NCBI GenBank assembly: GCA_963559135.1
Contig: CAUWJP010000008.1
Coordinates: forward strand, 1 to 64,000
Direction of reading: 5' to 3'
Length of the DNA stretch: 64,000 nt
Origin: Sellimonas sp963559135
GTDB lineage: Bacteria > Bacillota > Clostridia > Lachnospirales > Lachnospiraceae
The position numbers and the translations under genes are program-made. This document shows positions 7,648 through 16,349 of the stretch, piece by piece. Positions within the stretch are counted from its first letter, which is position 1. Every line of letters begins with the position of its first letter. The notes beneath the pieces are model-generated. The model did not search any database. It worked only from the letters and a program-made list of their open reading frames with translations, and had not been told where the DNA came from.

Positions 7648-8535
7648 TTAGCTCCTTTCCCTGTCCGTGCTAATGACAAGCTCGCTCTTGATACCGTTCA
7701 GTTCAATGATATTCTCCGCATCGGGCGTGTCGAAGCGTTCCGTCTGCCGTCCGTCTTTCTCATAAGAGATACTTGTTCCAATCCCTTTTGTAACGGCAGT
7801 AAAAACAGTGTCCTCTGGAACATGGATTTTTGAGGTTGCCGATACTTGGTTGATTGCAATCTCCCCATTCAAAGAACGGCATACAATCTCCATATCCAGA
7901 TTGCAGTTTACCTCTACTGTACCAGAAACATCCGCCAAAGCGATATACGGCGTCTTTACATCAAGCTCTATGCTGTCGCATTCCAGAGAACGGATTTCCA
8001 CCGTCTCCGCATTGACCGCACATTCGATTTTCCCGACATAGGGTGATGGGATTTGGACGAAGATACTGACCGCTTCCTTTGCCGTCGTTTCGGATACGCC
8101 ATTTTTTCGGTTTACATCCACATCAATCCTTTTTCGGATGTCGTCAATCTTGACCTTGAAATCATTCTGGAGCGTGGAGAAGGTATTGGATGCCAGACGG
8201 ACACGGATTTTCTCGCCTTCGTAGCCTGACAACTGGAATTGCTTTGCTCCGCCAAACTTCATATCATAGCGTTTCGGCTCGTCAATATCGTACTCCGTGA
8301 TACTCTCATAAAGATAATCCGTCGGTTTTTTCGCCCCTCTTTCATTAGAGAGCAGCTCGTCAATGGAAATGTCAAACAGGGCGGAGATTGCCATGATATT
8401 TTCAATGTCAGGAATACCCGCATCCGTTTCCCACTTCGTAACCGCCTGTCTGGACACGCTGAGCTTCTCTGCCAACTGTTCCTGCGACATTCCTGCCTGC
8501 TTGCGGATGGATTTTAATTTCTCTGCAAATGTCAT
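7648..8535 (-). CDS. XRE regulator with DUF4097 beta-helix domain
   Basis: A 295-residue protein. Residues 1-60 form an XRE helix-turn-helix with Met-Ser-Gln-Glu-Gln-Leu-Ala-Glu-Lys-Leu-Ser-Val-Ser-Arg-Gln-Ala-Val-Thr-Lys-Trp. Residues ~90-290 are a repetitive beta-rich region of the DUF4097 adhesin-like type (Val-Glu-Ile-Arg-Ser-Leu-Glu-Cys-Asp-Ser and similar strands). It probably senses a ligand or cell-envelope state and regulates its own operon with the CPBP, DUF2975 and KTR genes. GGAGGT lies eight bases upstream of the ATG, and a good sigma-A promoter lies at 8565-8593. Confidence 0.85.
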   Translation of the reverse strand: MTFAEKLKSIRKQAGMSQEQLAEKLSVSRQAVTKWETDAGIPDIENIMAISALFDISIDELLSNERGAKKPTDYLYESITEYDIDEPKRYDMKFGGAKQFQLSGYEGEKIRVRLASNTFSTLQNDFKVKIDDIRKRIDVDVNRKNGVSETTAKEAVSIFVQIPSPYVGKIECAVNAETVEIRSLECDSIELDVKTPYIALADVSGTVEVNCNLDMEIVCRSLNGEIAINQVSATSKIHVPEDTVFTAVTKGIGTSISYEKDGRQTERFDTPDAENIIELNGIKSELVISTDRERS

Positions 8536-8564
8536 GTTCGTGACCTCCTTATTTTGATATGCCC

Positions 8565-8593
8565 AGTATAGGAAAGCGTATTTTGCATTACAA
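8565..8593 (-). promoter_or_regulatory. Sigma-A promoter of the DUF4097 regulator operon
   Basis: On the minus strand TTGTAA (8593-8588) and TATACT (8570-8565) are separated by 17 bases, about 30 bases before the start codon. Confidence 0.65.
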
Positions 8594-8797
8594 GCAAGCA
8601 GGGTTTACATTTCAGTTTTTTCTGCTACTTTGCGTGGCATTTCCCCTTTTGCTATGACTTTGGTCTTCTTCTCTAAAAATACAGTTTATTTATAGACCGT
8701 CTGCCTGTCGGTAACGGATTGAAAAGTAAAGGAACAAATCTGTTCCCTTATCTTTCCTTCCTATAATTTAATCAAACTCCATAATTATCGGAAAACA

Positions 8798-9430
8798 TCA
8801 TTTCTGTCCAAATAACGGACGGATAATTTCCTCCATACTTCCTTGCTCCATATTTAGAAGCCGCTCCAAATTATAAATAAATGCTGTCATCTTCTTTTTC
8901 TTTTCTTCCTCGCTATATTCCATGAGGTCATCAAATGCTGTATAGGAATATAAAAAAGTCATTTCAGCAACTTCTTCTGGATAATCCGTCTGGCATATCC
9001 CCTGCGAAATTCCCTCCGTAATCAATGTCGCAATAAGCGGTGTGACTTCGAACAATAATTTTTCTTGTATTTTCTGGTGCATAAGGGCATTTTGCGGTTT
9101 ATGTACCTGTTCCAATATCTCATGACCAAAGCTGCCGTCACTTATATTAAGAGCAAGCATCATCATCGTAAAACGCTGTAACACGGGTATCTCCGTTTGT
9201 TTCACAATTGATTTTGCTTTTTCAAGTATTTGCTCTGTCATACGGTCAATCATTGCATCCAAAATTTCTTCTTTGGATTTGAAATGATAGTAAAGCGTAC
9301 CTCTTGCAATGCCGATTTCTTTCAGAATGTCATTGGTGCTTGTGGCATCATAGCCTTGTTCTCCAAACAATCTCCCTGCAACATCCAATATCTCATTTTT
9401 GCGTTCTTCCGCCTCTTTTACAATTCGCAT
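8798..9430 (-). CDS. TetR-family transcriptional repressor
   Basis: A 210-residue TetR/AcrR regulator. The N-terminal DNA-binding domain has Ala-Gly-Arg-Leu-Phe-Gly-Glu-Gln-Gly-Tyr-Asp-Ala-Thr-Ser and Ile-Ala-Arg-Gly-Thr-Leu-Tyr-Tyr-His-Phe-Lys-Ser-Lys-Glu. The C-terminal ligand domain is unassigned. The ATG follows GGGAGCGTG. A strong promoter and a perfect inverted repeat lie directly upstream, so autorepression is very likely. There is no obvious efflux pump next to it. Its target beyond itself could be the cargo genes downstream, but a 262-base gap with its own promoter separates them. Confidence 0.88.
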   Translation of the reverse strand: MRIVKEAEERKNEILDVAGRLFGEQGYDATSTNDILKEIGIARGTLYYHFKSKEEILDAMIDRMTEQILEKAKSIVKQTEIPVLQRFTMMMLALNISDGSFGHEILEQVHKPQNALMHQKIQEKLLFEVTPLIATLITEGISQGICQTDYPEEVAEMTFLYSYTAFDDLMEYSEEEKKKKMTAFIYNLERLLNMEQGSMEEIIRPLFGQK

Positions 9431-9457
9431 TTTCTACACGCTCCCAAACACATCAAG

Positions 9458-9507
9458 ACCGACAGATTGTCGGTTGTTATTCTATCATAGAGAGCGTTCG
9501 CTGTCAA
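9458..9507 (-). promoter_or_regulatory. tetR-type promoter with palindromic operator
   Basis: On the minus strand TTGACA (9507-9502) and TAGAAT (9484-9479) are separated by 17 bases. Four bases downstream of the -10 lies the perfect inverted repeat ACCGACA-GAT-TGTCGGT (9458-9474), over the expected transcription start, as in autorepressed TetR genes. Confidence 0.8.
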
Positions 9508-9658
9508 GAAATAGTCACTTTTATAAAGTTTATAGCTCTTTCATCTCTGCTGATAGGCTATTAAATCTCTTGTTGTCAGAGATTTCACATCGTTCTATCA
9601 GAAACCACATCTCTGTAAAATATAAGGGCAAGATTTTCAGAGAACAGGTGGTGAGCTT

Positions 9659-10018
9659 ATGGATAAAAGAAATAACGATTTTGACTTTGATTTCACGCCG
9701 ATAGGACAGGCAATCAAGAAAGCCCGTGAAAAAACAGGTATGACACGGGAGCAGCTTGCCCGTATCGTGGATTATGACCCAAGACATCTGCAAGCGGTTG
9801 AGAACGAGGGGCAGTATCCGAGTATCGAGCTGTTCATTCAGCTTATTACGATGTTCGGGGTATCGGTGGACGAGTACATATTCCCAGAGAAAGAAGTCAA
9901 AAAGAGTTCTATCCGCAGACGCTTAGACGCTCAGCTTGACCGTCTGGACGACAGGGAGCTGTCCGTCATCGAAGCAACCGTGAACGGGCTATGTAAGGCA
10001 AAAGAGCCAGAGGAATAA
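9659..10018 (+). CDS. XRE-family regulator (plus strand)
   Basis: A 119-residue protein and the only clear plus-strand gene of the element. The helix-turn-helix spans about residues 15-70, with Ile-Gly-Gln-Ala-Ile-Lys-Lys-Ala-Arg-Glu-Lys-Thr-Gly-Met-Thr-Arg-Glu-Gln-Leu-Ala and Gly-Gln-Tyr-Pro-Ser-Ile. The C-terminal part is helical and ends Glu-Glu. Such regulators in CTn-type elements control transfer or excision genes. AGGTGG lies before the ATG. The stop codon sits in the loop of an intrinsic terminator, so the gene is monocistronic and convergent with the transfer block. Confidence 0.88.
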   Translation: MDKRNNDFDFDFTPIGQAIKKAREKTGMTREQLARIVDYDPRHLQAVENEGQYPSIELFIQLITMFGVSVDEYIFPEKEVKKSSIRRRLDAQLDRLDDRELSVIEATVNGLCKAKEPEE

Positions 10019-10032
10019 AACCTCTGGTTTTT
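10007..10032 (+). terminator. Terminator of the plus-strand XRE gene
   Basis: CCAGAGG (10007-10013), loop AATAAAA containing the stop codon, CCTCTGG (10021-10027), then five T. Confidence 0.8.
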
Positions 10033-10046
10033 CTTTCGCCCTTTTC

Positions 10047-11855
10047 CTAATAGCTCGGACAACCGTAACCGAGGATTTCATAGTACCCGACGGGGTAGTT
10101 GTTCTGTCGGCAGGCATCGCCAGAGTTGCCCTCCACGGTATAGACAACGCCGTTCTCGCATTTCTCCACGATGCCCACATGGTCGGCATCGCCGTCCTGC
10201 CCGTCCTTGCTCCAGTCGAAAAAGATAATGTCGCCTGCTTTCGGCTCATAATCCTTTCCCTGCCATTGCCCGTTGCTGTTAAACCAATTCACACCGTCCG
10301 AACAAAGGGAGAATTTCGGCACGATGCCGCTTTCCAGATAACCGCATTGGTCGGCACACCATGAAACGAAGCAGGCACACCATTCTACACGCCCGTCAAA
10401 ACCATACCAACTCCAATAGGGCTGTCCTCCCTTGTTGCCAAGCTGCGTCAGAGCAACCTCCACGATTGCCTGATTGCCGCCGCTTGTGAACGCCCGCCCA
10501 TATGGGTAATACCGAAGCACATGGGCGGGGTACTGCGTGTCGCCGTACTTTTCCCAACCTAACCGCTGTGCCTGCATGGTAGAAAACTCTACCGCATTGG
10601 CATAGGAATACCCGCCATAGTTGCTCTTTGCCCATGAGATATAGCCATTGCCGAAGTTATAGCCCTGCAAAGCGAGCTTGATACGTTCCATGTCAATCGG
10701 GTTTTCCGCCTCTGCGGAGATAAGAGCTGCCTTTAGCTCCTGTACGCCGCACTGGATAGAATACTCTGGGTCTTGGATACCATTCGGCTCATGGGGATAC
10801 CTTGTATTAAAACTGCCCTCTGCCGCCTGCATAGGGTCAAGCCCACGCCCACCGCTTTCCTGCATCATCACAGCTTTGATAAGCTCCACATATTCGGGAA
10901 TGCCGTACTGCTTGGCATATTTTTGTATCAACGGCTCATAGGCTTCCACCTCCGCACTGACAGGGGTATAGGAAGTGCTTTCGCTGCCGCCGCCAAATAA
11001 AGACACGGCACACCCAAGCAGGACGACAATCAGGATAATCACGACGGCAATCCAACCGCCTGCGATTAAGGCGGAAATCAACGCCTTTGTGCCTGCGATA
11101 ATCGCCTTAACCGCCGATATGGTGGCTCTGACCGCCGTTTTCGTTGCTTCGGCTGTCGCCTTTGCGGTGGCTTTCGCCGTCTGTGCCGCTTTCTGGGCGG
11201 CTTTGGCAGATGCCTTTGCCGCCGCCTGCGTCGCTTTAGCGGTCTGCTCCGTGGTCTTAATCGCCGTTTTAGAGGTCGCCTGTGCGGTTTTCACGCCGTT
11301 TTCTGCGGTCTTGATTGTGCCTTTCGCTGTGGATTTGACCGTTTTCTCCGCATTTCTGGCGGTTGTCTTAATTGTCTTTTTTCCCTGCCGCCTTGTCTTT
11401 ATCAGCGGATTTTCTGTATTCTTAGGAACTTCGGGCTTCATGGCAGGAGAATCGTCCGAAGCAGGGGAACGGCCCGCTGTCCCGTTTCGGATCAGCGAGC
11501 CGTCCTGTTCTGCCATCACCTGTGCTTTTTTCTTCTCGGCGGCTTTGACCGCCCGTTTCTGCTTAAAATCCGATACCCTGTCCTTTGCCCTAACGATGTT
11601 CTCCTTCGTGGTCTGGACGGATTTCTGCCCCTGCTTATTGAATTGGTGGATGCCCTCGTCTTTGATACGGTCTGCACCGTAAGAGAGCTTATCCGCCGCA
11701 TACTCGGTGGCGGAGCCTTCGTCAGCATAACAGCCCTGTTCCGCTTTTTCCTTTGTCTTGGCATAGGCAGATTTCATACGCTCCGAAGCAATGGCGGCTT
11801 TGTCTATGGTCTTTATCGTGCCTTTTATCGCATCCCTTGTCTTAATATCAGCCAT
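10047..11855 (-). CDS. Bifunctional peptidoglycan hydrolase of the transfer system
   Basis: A 602-residue protein that locally opens the cell wall for the mating channel. Residues 1-255 are Lys/Ala/Thr-rich and repetitive and predicted cytoplasmic; one membrane span lies at ~256-285. Outside the membrane come a lysozyme-like transglycosylase domain (~305-450; catalytic Glu probably in Met-Met-Gln-Glu-Ser-Gly-Gly) and a C-terminal CHAP/NlpC-type amidase domain with Glu-Trp-Cys-Ala-Cys-Phe-Val-Ser-Trp-Cys and Asp-Ala-Asp-His-Val-Gly-Ile-Val. This matches Tn916 Orf14-type VirB1 equivalents. GGGAGG precedes the ATG. It heads the membrane-proximal end of the transfer gene block, downstream of the sortase. 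Confidence 0.9.
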   Translation of the reverse strand: MADIKTRDAIKGTIKTIDKAAIASERMKSAYAKTKEKAEQGCYADEGSATEYAADKLSYGADRIKDEGIHQFNKQGQKSVQTTKENIVRAKDRVSDFKQKRAVKAAEKKKAQVMAEQDGSLIRNGTAGRSPASDDSPAMKPEVPKNTENPLIKTRRQGKKTIKTTARNAEKTVKSTAKGTIKTAENGVKTAQATSKTAIKTTEQTAKATQAAAKASAKAAQKAAQTAKATAKATAEATKTAVRATISAVKAIIAGTKALISALIAGGWIAVVIILIVVLLGCAVSLFGGGSESTSYTPVSAEVEAYEPLIQKYAKQYGIPEYVELIKAVMMQESGGRGLDPMQAAEGSFNTRYPHEPNGIQDPEYSIQCGVQELKAALISAEAENPIDMERIKLALQGYNFGNGYISWAKSNYGGYSYANAVEFSTMQAQRLGWEKYGDTQYPAHVLRYYPYGRAFTSGGNQAIVEVALTQLGNKGGQPYWSWYGFDGRVEWCACFVSWCADQCGYLESGIVPKFSLCSDGVNWFNSNGQWQGKDYEPKAGDIIFFDWSKDGQDGDADHVGIVEKCENGVVYTVEGNSGDACRQNNYPVGYYEILGYGCPSY

Positions 11856-11888
11856 AGCAAACCTCCCTTCCGTAAATTCCTGCGTTTG

Positions 11889-12668
11889 TTACACGATTTT
11901 TTTCGCCACAACCACAAGCCTGCCGTTCTGGGCGGAGTATTCGCAGGTGGAGAGGGTAATGAGCTTATCGCCGTACTCGGCGGTCACACCCGTATCATAC
12001 AGGGCAAGCTCCTTACACTTGGCGATATAGGCGTTAAATTCCTCCTCATTCTCCGCATCCACAAAGTCATAATAGCGGTAGCCCTCCGCACTATACGCCA
12101 CGGTCTTAAAGACGGCGATGATTTCATACTCGCCCTGCTCGGTCAACGTGTCAAACTGGATGGTCTTGTGTTCCTCATAGAAGCTCTTGTCCTTATAATT
12201 CTCCAATGCCCCGAACATCTTTTGCCCCTTGATGTGATGACCGTAGATAATCAGGTTGTCGCTTGTGAGGATGTCGCAGTTTTCTTGGATATACGGCACG
12301 CCCAAATCGCTGTATTCCTTTTCAAAGCTGTGCTTCAGATAGAAGTTGGGGTTGTTCTTGCTCTGCATAACGGGATAGTTGATAGCTGTCCCGTCAATGG
12401 CAATCCAGCCAACCATGTCCTCGTTCTGCAAGTACAATTCCTGATATTTGGCAAGCACATCCTCGCCCTCGCTGACGGGCGTATCTTCTGGTGTTTCTTC
12501 CTCCGCAGGAGTGTTCTCCACCACCTCCGCAAGACTGTCAAACACTTCCTCCTGCTCGTCCACCTGTGCATAGTGGGCGTAGATGTGATAGCCGCAGAAA
12601 GCCGCCGCCCCTAAAAGGGTAACGGCGGCAACGATACAGATAACAGATTGATATTTTTTCAAATTCAT
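11889..12668 (-). CDS. Class B sortase
   Basis: A 259-residue cysteine transpeptidase that attaches surface proteins to peptidoglycan. An N-terminal membrane anchor (residues ~8-28) is followed by an acidic linker and the sortase domain. Catalytic residues are visible: His in Ile-Ile-Tyr-Gly-His-His, Cys in Leu-Ser-Thr-Cys-Glu-Tyr, and Arg in Asn-Gly-Arg-Leu-Val-Val. The Ser-Ala-Gln-Asn-Gly-Arg context is typical of class B. The start at 12668 follows AAGGAAA; a 23-codon extension lacks a site. The likely substrate is the element's own adhesin (36475-40623), whose C-terminus carries Thr-Pro-Lys-Thr-Gly. Confidence 0.92.
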   Translation of the reverse strand: MNLKKYQSVICIVAAVTLLGAAAFCGYHIYAHYAQVDEQEEVFDSLAEVVENTPAEEETPEDTPVSEGEDVLAKYQELYLQNEDMVGWIAIDGTAINYPVMQSKNNPNFYLKHSFEKEYSDLGVPYIQENCDILTSDNLIIYGHHIKGQKMFGALENYKDKSFYEEHKTIQFDTLTEQGEYEIIAVFKTVAYSAEGYRYYDFVDAENEEEFNAYIAKCKELALYDTGVTAEYGDKLITLSTCEYSAQNGRLVVVAKKIV

Positions 12669-12753
12669 AGGCTTGTTTTCCTTTCTTTCATTTGCCCTGT
12701 TTTCTGGGCATAACGGTATGCCCGCAGGGTATTTCATTTTTTGAGATTACGGT

Positions 12754-13158
12754 TTACCGTGTATGCTCGGTCTGCTTCTTGGGCGACGGTAAATCCCTGC
12801 AATACTCGGGATACCTCACCTTGATGCCCTCCATAAAGTACGGGGCAAACTCGCAGCAGAACAATTCTTCTGGGGTGAAATACCTCTCACGCCCCTCCTC
12901 GGCATAACCGTTCCAGAGGTTAAAGGCAAGGTGGCAGACCTTGACCGTGCCGCTTGTCTGCCATCCGCCGTGCATCCCCTCTGGCTCAATGCAGTCTGTC
13001 TTAAAATCAAACATGGCATTGATGTTGTTCCTTGTTTCCTCCGCAATCCCCATCACATAGAAAAACGCCCTGTGATAACAGTCGTTTACCCTGCATTTCA
13101 TCATATTTTCCAGAAAGAAATCACGGTGGGCTGCATTGCGAAACCTTATCTCTGACAT
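12754..13158 (-). CDS. Conserved element protein (DUF6075-like)
   Basis: A 134-residue soluble protein with several Cys, His and Trp residues (Met-Lys-Cys-Arg-Val-Asn-Asp-Cys-Tyr-His, and His-Gly-Gly-Trp-Gln-Thr-Ser-Gly-Thr). From memory it matches the small DUF6075 proteins found between VirB4 and sortase genes in Clostridial elements. The start at 13158 follows GGAGGG. It begins 16 bases after the VirB4 stop, within the transfer operon. Function is unknown. Confidence 0.7.
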   Translation of the reverse strand: MSEIRFRNAAHRDFFLENMMKCRVNDCYHRAFFYVMGIAEETRNNINAMFDFKTDCIEPEGMHGGWQTSGTVKVCHLAFNLWNGYAEEGRERYFTPEELFCCEFAPYFMEGIKVRYPEYCRDLPSPKKQTEHTR

Positions 13159-13174
13159 AAAAATCCCTCCATTC

Positions 13175-15508
13175 TTAACACTCCCCAAATTTGGTTGTCA
13201 TCAGCTTATACAGCTCCGTATTGCGTGGGAACTTATTAACGAACGGCACGAGGGAGCTGCCCACTTTCAAAAGCCCCTGACCTGCACCGACATTGGTGAT
13301 ATAGCTCATCTGCAAATCAGAGATATTAAGGAGCTTTGCAAGCTCGATACGGTCTGTGGACGCCTGATTGAGCATAATGATAAACTCGCTGTTGGCAAGC
13401 ATCGTCCTCGCCGTATGGCTCTGCAACAGGTCGTCCACGTTCTGCGTAATGCCCGTACAGTACGCCCCGTACTTACGCACTCGCTTCCAGAGGGTAAAGA
13501 GGAAGTTTGCCGAGTATTCATGCTGAAAGAGCAGGTAAATCTCGTCAATGAAAATAAAGGTGTTCCTGCCTTTCGCCCTGTTCTGGGTGATGCGGTTTAG
13601 GATGCTGTCAAGCACCACAAGCATACCGATAGGCTGTAGCTGCTTGCCTAAATCCAGAATGTCATAGCAGATAAGGCGGCTGTGGGTATCCACATTGGTA
13701 TGCTTGGCAAAGGTGTTGAGGGAGCCGTCCGTGAAAAGCTCGATGGCAAGGGCGATTTCCTGTGCTTCTGGCTCGTTCTGCTTTAACAGCTCCTCACGGA
13801 AGTCCTGCAAGGTGGGCGGCGTTCCCATATAGTTGCCCTGCTGATAGTAGCGGTAGACGCTCGCCGTGCATCGGTCAATGATAGATTTCTGCTTTGCCCC
13901 CAGACTTGCCCCGCCGATGAGCTGCTCGCACAAAGACAAAATAAACTCCGATTTCAGGATGACGGGGTTTGCACCGTCGCCGTAATCGGAGTTCATATCC
14001 ATAGCGTTGATGTGGTTATCGCTCGTTGCCGAGATGTGGATGACCTCGCCCTGCATGGCTTTCACAAGCGGGGAATATTCTCGCTCAGGGTCTATAATAA
14101 TAACATCGGCGTTGGGGTCGGTCAGAATGATGTTCGTCATTTCCTCCTTTGCCGTAAAGGATTTACCCGCACCAGACACGCCGAGGATAAAAGAATTGCC
14201 GTTCAATAGGTGGCGGCGGTTAGCGATAATCATGTTTTTGGAGATTACATTCTGCCCGTAGTACACGCCGTCCTTATGGTAGATTTCCTGCACTCTAAAC
14301 GGGATAAACACTGCAAGGCTCTCCGTTGTCAGCGTCCTTAATGCGTCAATCTTCCTCACGCCAAAGGGCAGGGCTGTATTTAATCCGTCCATCTGCTGAT
14401 ATTTCAGCACCGCAAACTGGCACAAATGCTTTCTTGCCGTCGTCAAGAGGGCTTCCGTGTCGTTGTCAAGCTGCTCTTTGGTATCGGCGGTATGCACCAT
14501 CGTCAGCACCGCAAACATCATCCTCTGGTCACGGGTCGTCAAATCGTCCAGAAACTCCTTGCTTTCCCGACGCTGCTGCTCCAAGTCGTAGGGGATGACG
14601 GCGGAAAAGTTGTTGTTCTGGTTCTGCTTCCTCTGCCAGTTCGTTATATTTGTTTCCACGCCGAGCAGACGGTTTTCCACCTCCCGCACCGCTTCGTCCG
14701 TGGGAACGGGAACGACATCCACGGAGAGCATCATGTTTCTGTTCAGCTCGCAAAGCTCCGCCACCATGCTGTCCTTGATATAGGCGGCATATTCCCGCAG
14801 GAAAATCACACGCCCGTACCTGTCGCCCATACGGAAATAGTCTTTTTCAAACTCAAAGGTGTCGGGGCAGATATAGTCCTTAAAATCGTGACCTTTTTTC
14901 ATGGACTGCACCATATCAAAGGCAAAGGCGGTTTCCTCGCCCGTGCGGTAGAAGTCGTGGAAGATGCGGAGCTTGTCAGCTGCGTCAAGCTCACTGCACT
15001 TTGAGCCAAGACGGTTAAAATGGGCGATAAGGTCAGCACCAACACGGGCAAAATAATTCCGTGCTTCCTCGATATTCTTTTTGCACACCGATACGGTCAC
15101 ATATTTATCCTGCACGATGGAATTAGCCCCTGTCGCCTTATCAAGCAGCATCTTGTTGTATTCCTTACGGTACTTATCCAGACCGTCCTCCGCCATCGGG
15201 ATTAGGATGGTCTGCTCAAAATCCGCTTTATTTAAGCGGCGGTTGTTAATCGTGATTTTTGTGGTCGCACCGCTGTCGAGGGCGTTCAAAAGCTCTGAAT
15301 ACTCTAAAAACATCGCTTCCTTGTCCTCACGGCTCGCCACGGCGTAATTGATGTCCTCAAACTTGAAGGTCTTGGCGTATTTGTTCTTCCCGACAAGGAA
15401 AATGCCGTCCTCCCAGATGGTTTTCATGGGGATGACCGCCTGCACTGATTTCGGAACGGCAAATTTCTCCTTGTCCTGCTTAAACAGGTTTCTAAGCGTC
15501 TTTATCAT
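13175..15508 (-). CDS. VirB4-type conjugation ATPase
   Basis: A 777-residue ATPase that powers the type IV secretion channel at the inner face of the membrane. Walker A is Gly-Val-Ser-Gly-Ala-Gly-Lys-Ser-Phe near residue 450 and Walker B is Phe-Ile-Phe-Ile-Asp-Glu-Ile-Tyr near residue 650. The N-terminal half is the usual CagE/TrbE-like domain. GGAGGTAA precedes the ATG. It overlaps the end of prgI by 17 bases. Length is normal for CTn elements. Confidence 0.95.
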   Translation of the reverse strand: MIKTLRNLFKQDKEKFAVPKSVQAVIPMKTIWEDGIFLVGKNKYAKTFKFEDINYAVASREDKEAMFLEYSELLNALDSGATTKITINNRRLNKADFEQTILIPMAEDGLDKYRKEYNKMLLDKATGANSIVQDKYVTVSVCKKNIEEARNYFARVGADLIAHFNRLGSKCSELDAADKLRIFHDFYRTGEETAFAFDMVQSMKKGHDFKDYICPDTFEFEKDYFRMGDRYGRVIFLREYAAYIKDSMVAELCELNRNMMLSVDVVPVPTDEAVREVENRLLGVETNITNWQRKQNQNNNFSAVIPYDLEQQRRESKEFLDDLTTRDQRMMFAVLTMVHTADTKEQLDNDTEALLTTARKHLCQFAVLKYQQMDGLNTALPFGVRKIDALRTLTTESLAVFIPFRVQEIYHKDGVYYGQNVISKNMIIANRRHLLNGNSFILGVSGAGKSFTAKEEMTNIILTDPNADVIIIDPEREYSPLVKAMQGEVIHISATSDNHINAMDMNSDYGDGANPVILKSEFILSLCEQLIGGASLGAKQKSIIDRCTASVYRYYQQGNYMGTPPTLQDFREELLKQNEPEAQEIALAIELFTDGSLNTFAKHTNVDTHSRLICYDILDLGKQLQPIGMLVVLDSILNRITQNRAKGRNTFIFIDEIYLLFQHEYSANFLFTLWKRVRKYGAYCTGITQNVDDLLQSHTARTMLANSEFIIMLNQASTDRIELAKLLNISDLQMSYITNVGAGQGLLKVGSSLVPFVNKFPRNTELYKLMTTKFGEC

Positions 15509-15953
15509 GGCTTACCTCCTTACGCTTTTTTGATTTCTTAGCTTTCTTCATTTTCTGTTTCTCTGACTTTCCCGCCTGCCGTTTCTGCTTCTTTATCGGG
15601 GCGGGCAAGCCCTTCTCCCTTGCTTCGATATTCGGCTTCAACGCTTCATAATAGAGGTTGTCTGGCAAAAATAAAATCTTCTTCGGCATCAGAAACTCCG
15701 ATTTTATCCACGCCCAGACAAACTGCTCGGCGGTCATTCCGTTGTATTTCACAAAGCCCATCATGGCAAAGGGGGAAGCCCCCAGAATACACATCCAACT
15801 GAGGGTTTCCGTGCCGAACTTCGGGCGGAGCAGGAAATACAAGCCCACCGCCACGCCGCAGGCAAGGACAGAAAAAATGAACTGCCGCATCGACAGCCCG
15901 AAAAACATACTCTCCGTATAGTTGCGGATTTCCTTATTTATTTTGACTTCCAA
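15492..15953 (-). CDS. prgI: PrgI-family channel protein
   Basis: A 153-residue inner-membrane component of the conjugation machinery. Two membrane spans lie within residues ~25-70, followed by a basic, Lys-rich C-terminal tail. The start is probably TTG at 15953, because GGAGGTGC lies ten bases upstream and family members begin with the matching Glu-Val-Lys-Ile-Asn-Lys-Glu; the ATG 13 codons further upstream would overlap the ribosome site. A second, truncated copy of its first ~38 codons is found at 16717-16832. Confidence 0.88.
   Translation of the reverse strand: MEVKINKEIRNYTESMFFGLSMRQFIFSVLACGVAVGLYFLLRPKFGTETLSWMCILGASPFAMMGFVKYNGMTAEQFVWAWIKSEFLMPKKILFLPDNLYYEALKPNIEAREKGLPAPIKKQKRQAGKSEKQKMKKAKKSKKRKEVSHDKDA
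15838..15953 (-). repeat. Direct repeat copy A (5' part of prgI)
   Basis: These 116 bases match 16717-16832 with about five differences, roughly 96% identity. The copies are 879 bases apart and enclose the toxin-antitoxin pair. Confidence 0.85.
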
Positions 15954-16031
15954 ATAGATAGCACCTCCTTTTGGACATAAAAAAACCGCCACCTGTTATC
16001 AAGTGACGATTTTGCTCGGTTTATTTTCTTG

Positions 16032-16349
16032 TTACCTGATAAGCCAACTGTAATCCTGCCTGCAATCCACCACATAATCGGCGTAGACTATATCGTCTAC
16101 TATCTGGAAGATTATCATATAGCGTTTTTCAAACAGGATAAAACGGTAGGCGTTTCGGGGAATATATTCCCCTGTAAGCCACGAGCATCTCTGTGGCATC
16201 AGCTCCAATGAATTTGCGGTCTTTTCAAACTCGGCTGTCAACCGTTCCGCCGCCTCTGGGCTGACCTGTGCCAGAAATGCGGCATGGGAAACGAGCATCT
16301 GTGTTGCACGTTCCGATACAATCACACGGTATTTATTCTGCTGTTCCAT
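16032..16349 (-). CDS. RelE/ParE-family toxin
   Basis: A 105-residue toxin of the RelE/ParE superfamily. Family features are Ala-Phe-Leu-Ala-Gln-Val-Ser-Pro-Glu-Ala-Ala, Gly-Glu-Tyr-Ile-Pro-Arg-Asn-Ala-Tyr-Arg-Phe-Ile and Tyr-Met-Ile-Ile-Phe-Gln-Ile-Val-Asp. It could act on ribosome-bound mRNA (RelE) or gyrase (ParE); sequence alone does not decide. GGAGGC precedes the ATG, and the start overlaps the antitoxin gene by 17 bases, the usual coupling. The pair is inserted in the transfer operon between two prgI copies. Confidence 0.9.
   Translation of the reverse strand: MEQQNKYRVIVSERATQMLVSHAAFLAQVSPEAAERLTAEFEKTANSLELMPQRCSWLTGEYIPRNAYRFILFEKRYMIIFQIVDDIVYADYVVDCRQDYSWLIR

Noticed and set aside
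48..9507. Antibiotic-resistance cargo
   Set aside because: The TetR regulator and methyltransferase raised the idea, but neither a drug pump nor an rRNA resistance methylase signature is present.
10975..12614. Long plus-strand open frames (235 and 323 residues) opposite the hydrolase and sortase genes
   Set aside because: Mirror images of the Ala/Lys-rich hydrolase and of the sortase gene; antisense shadows without ribosome sites.
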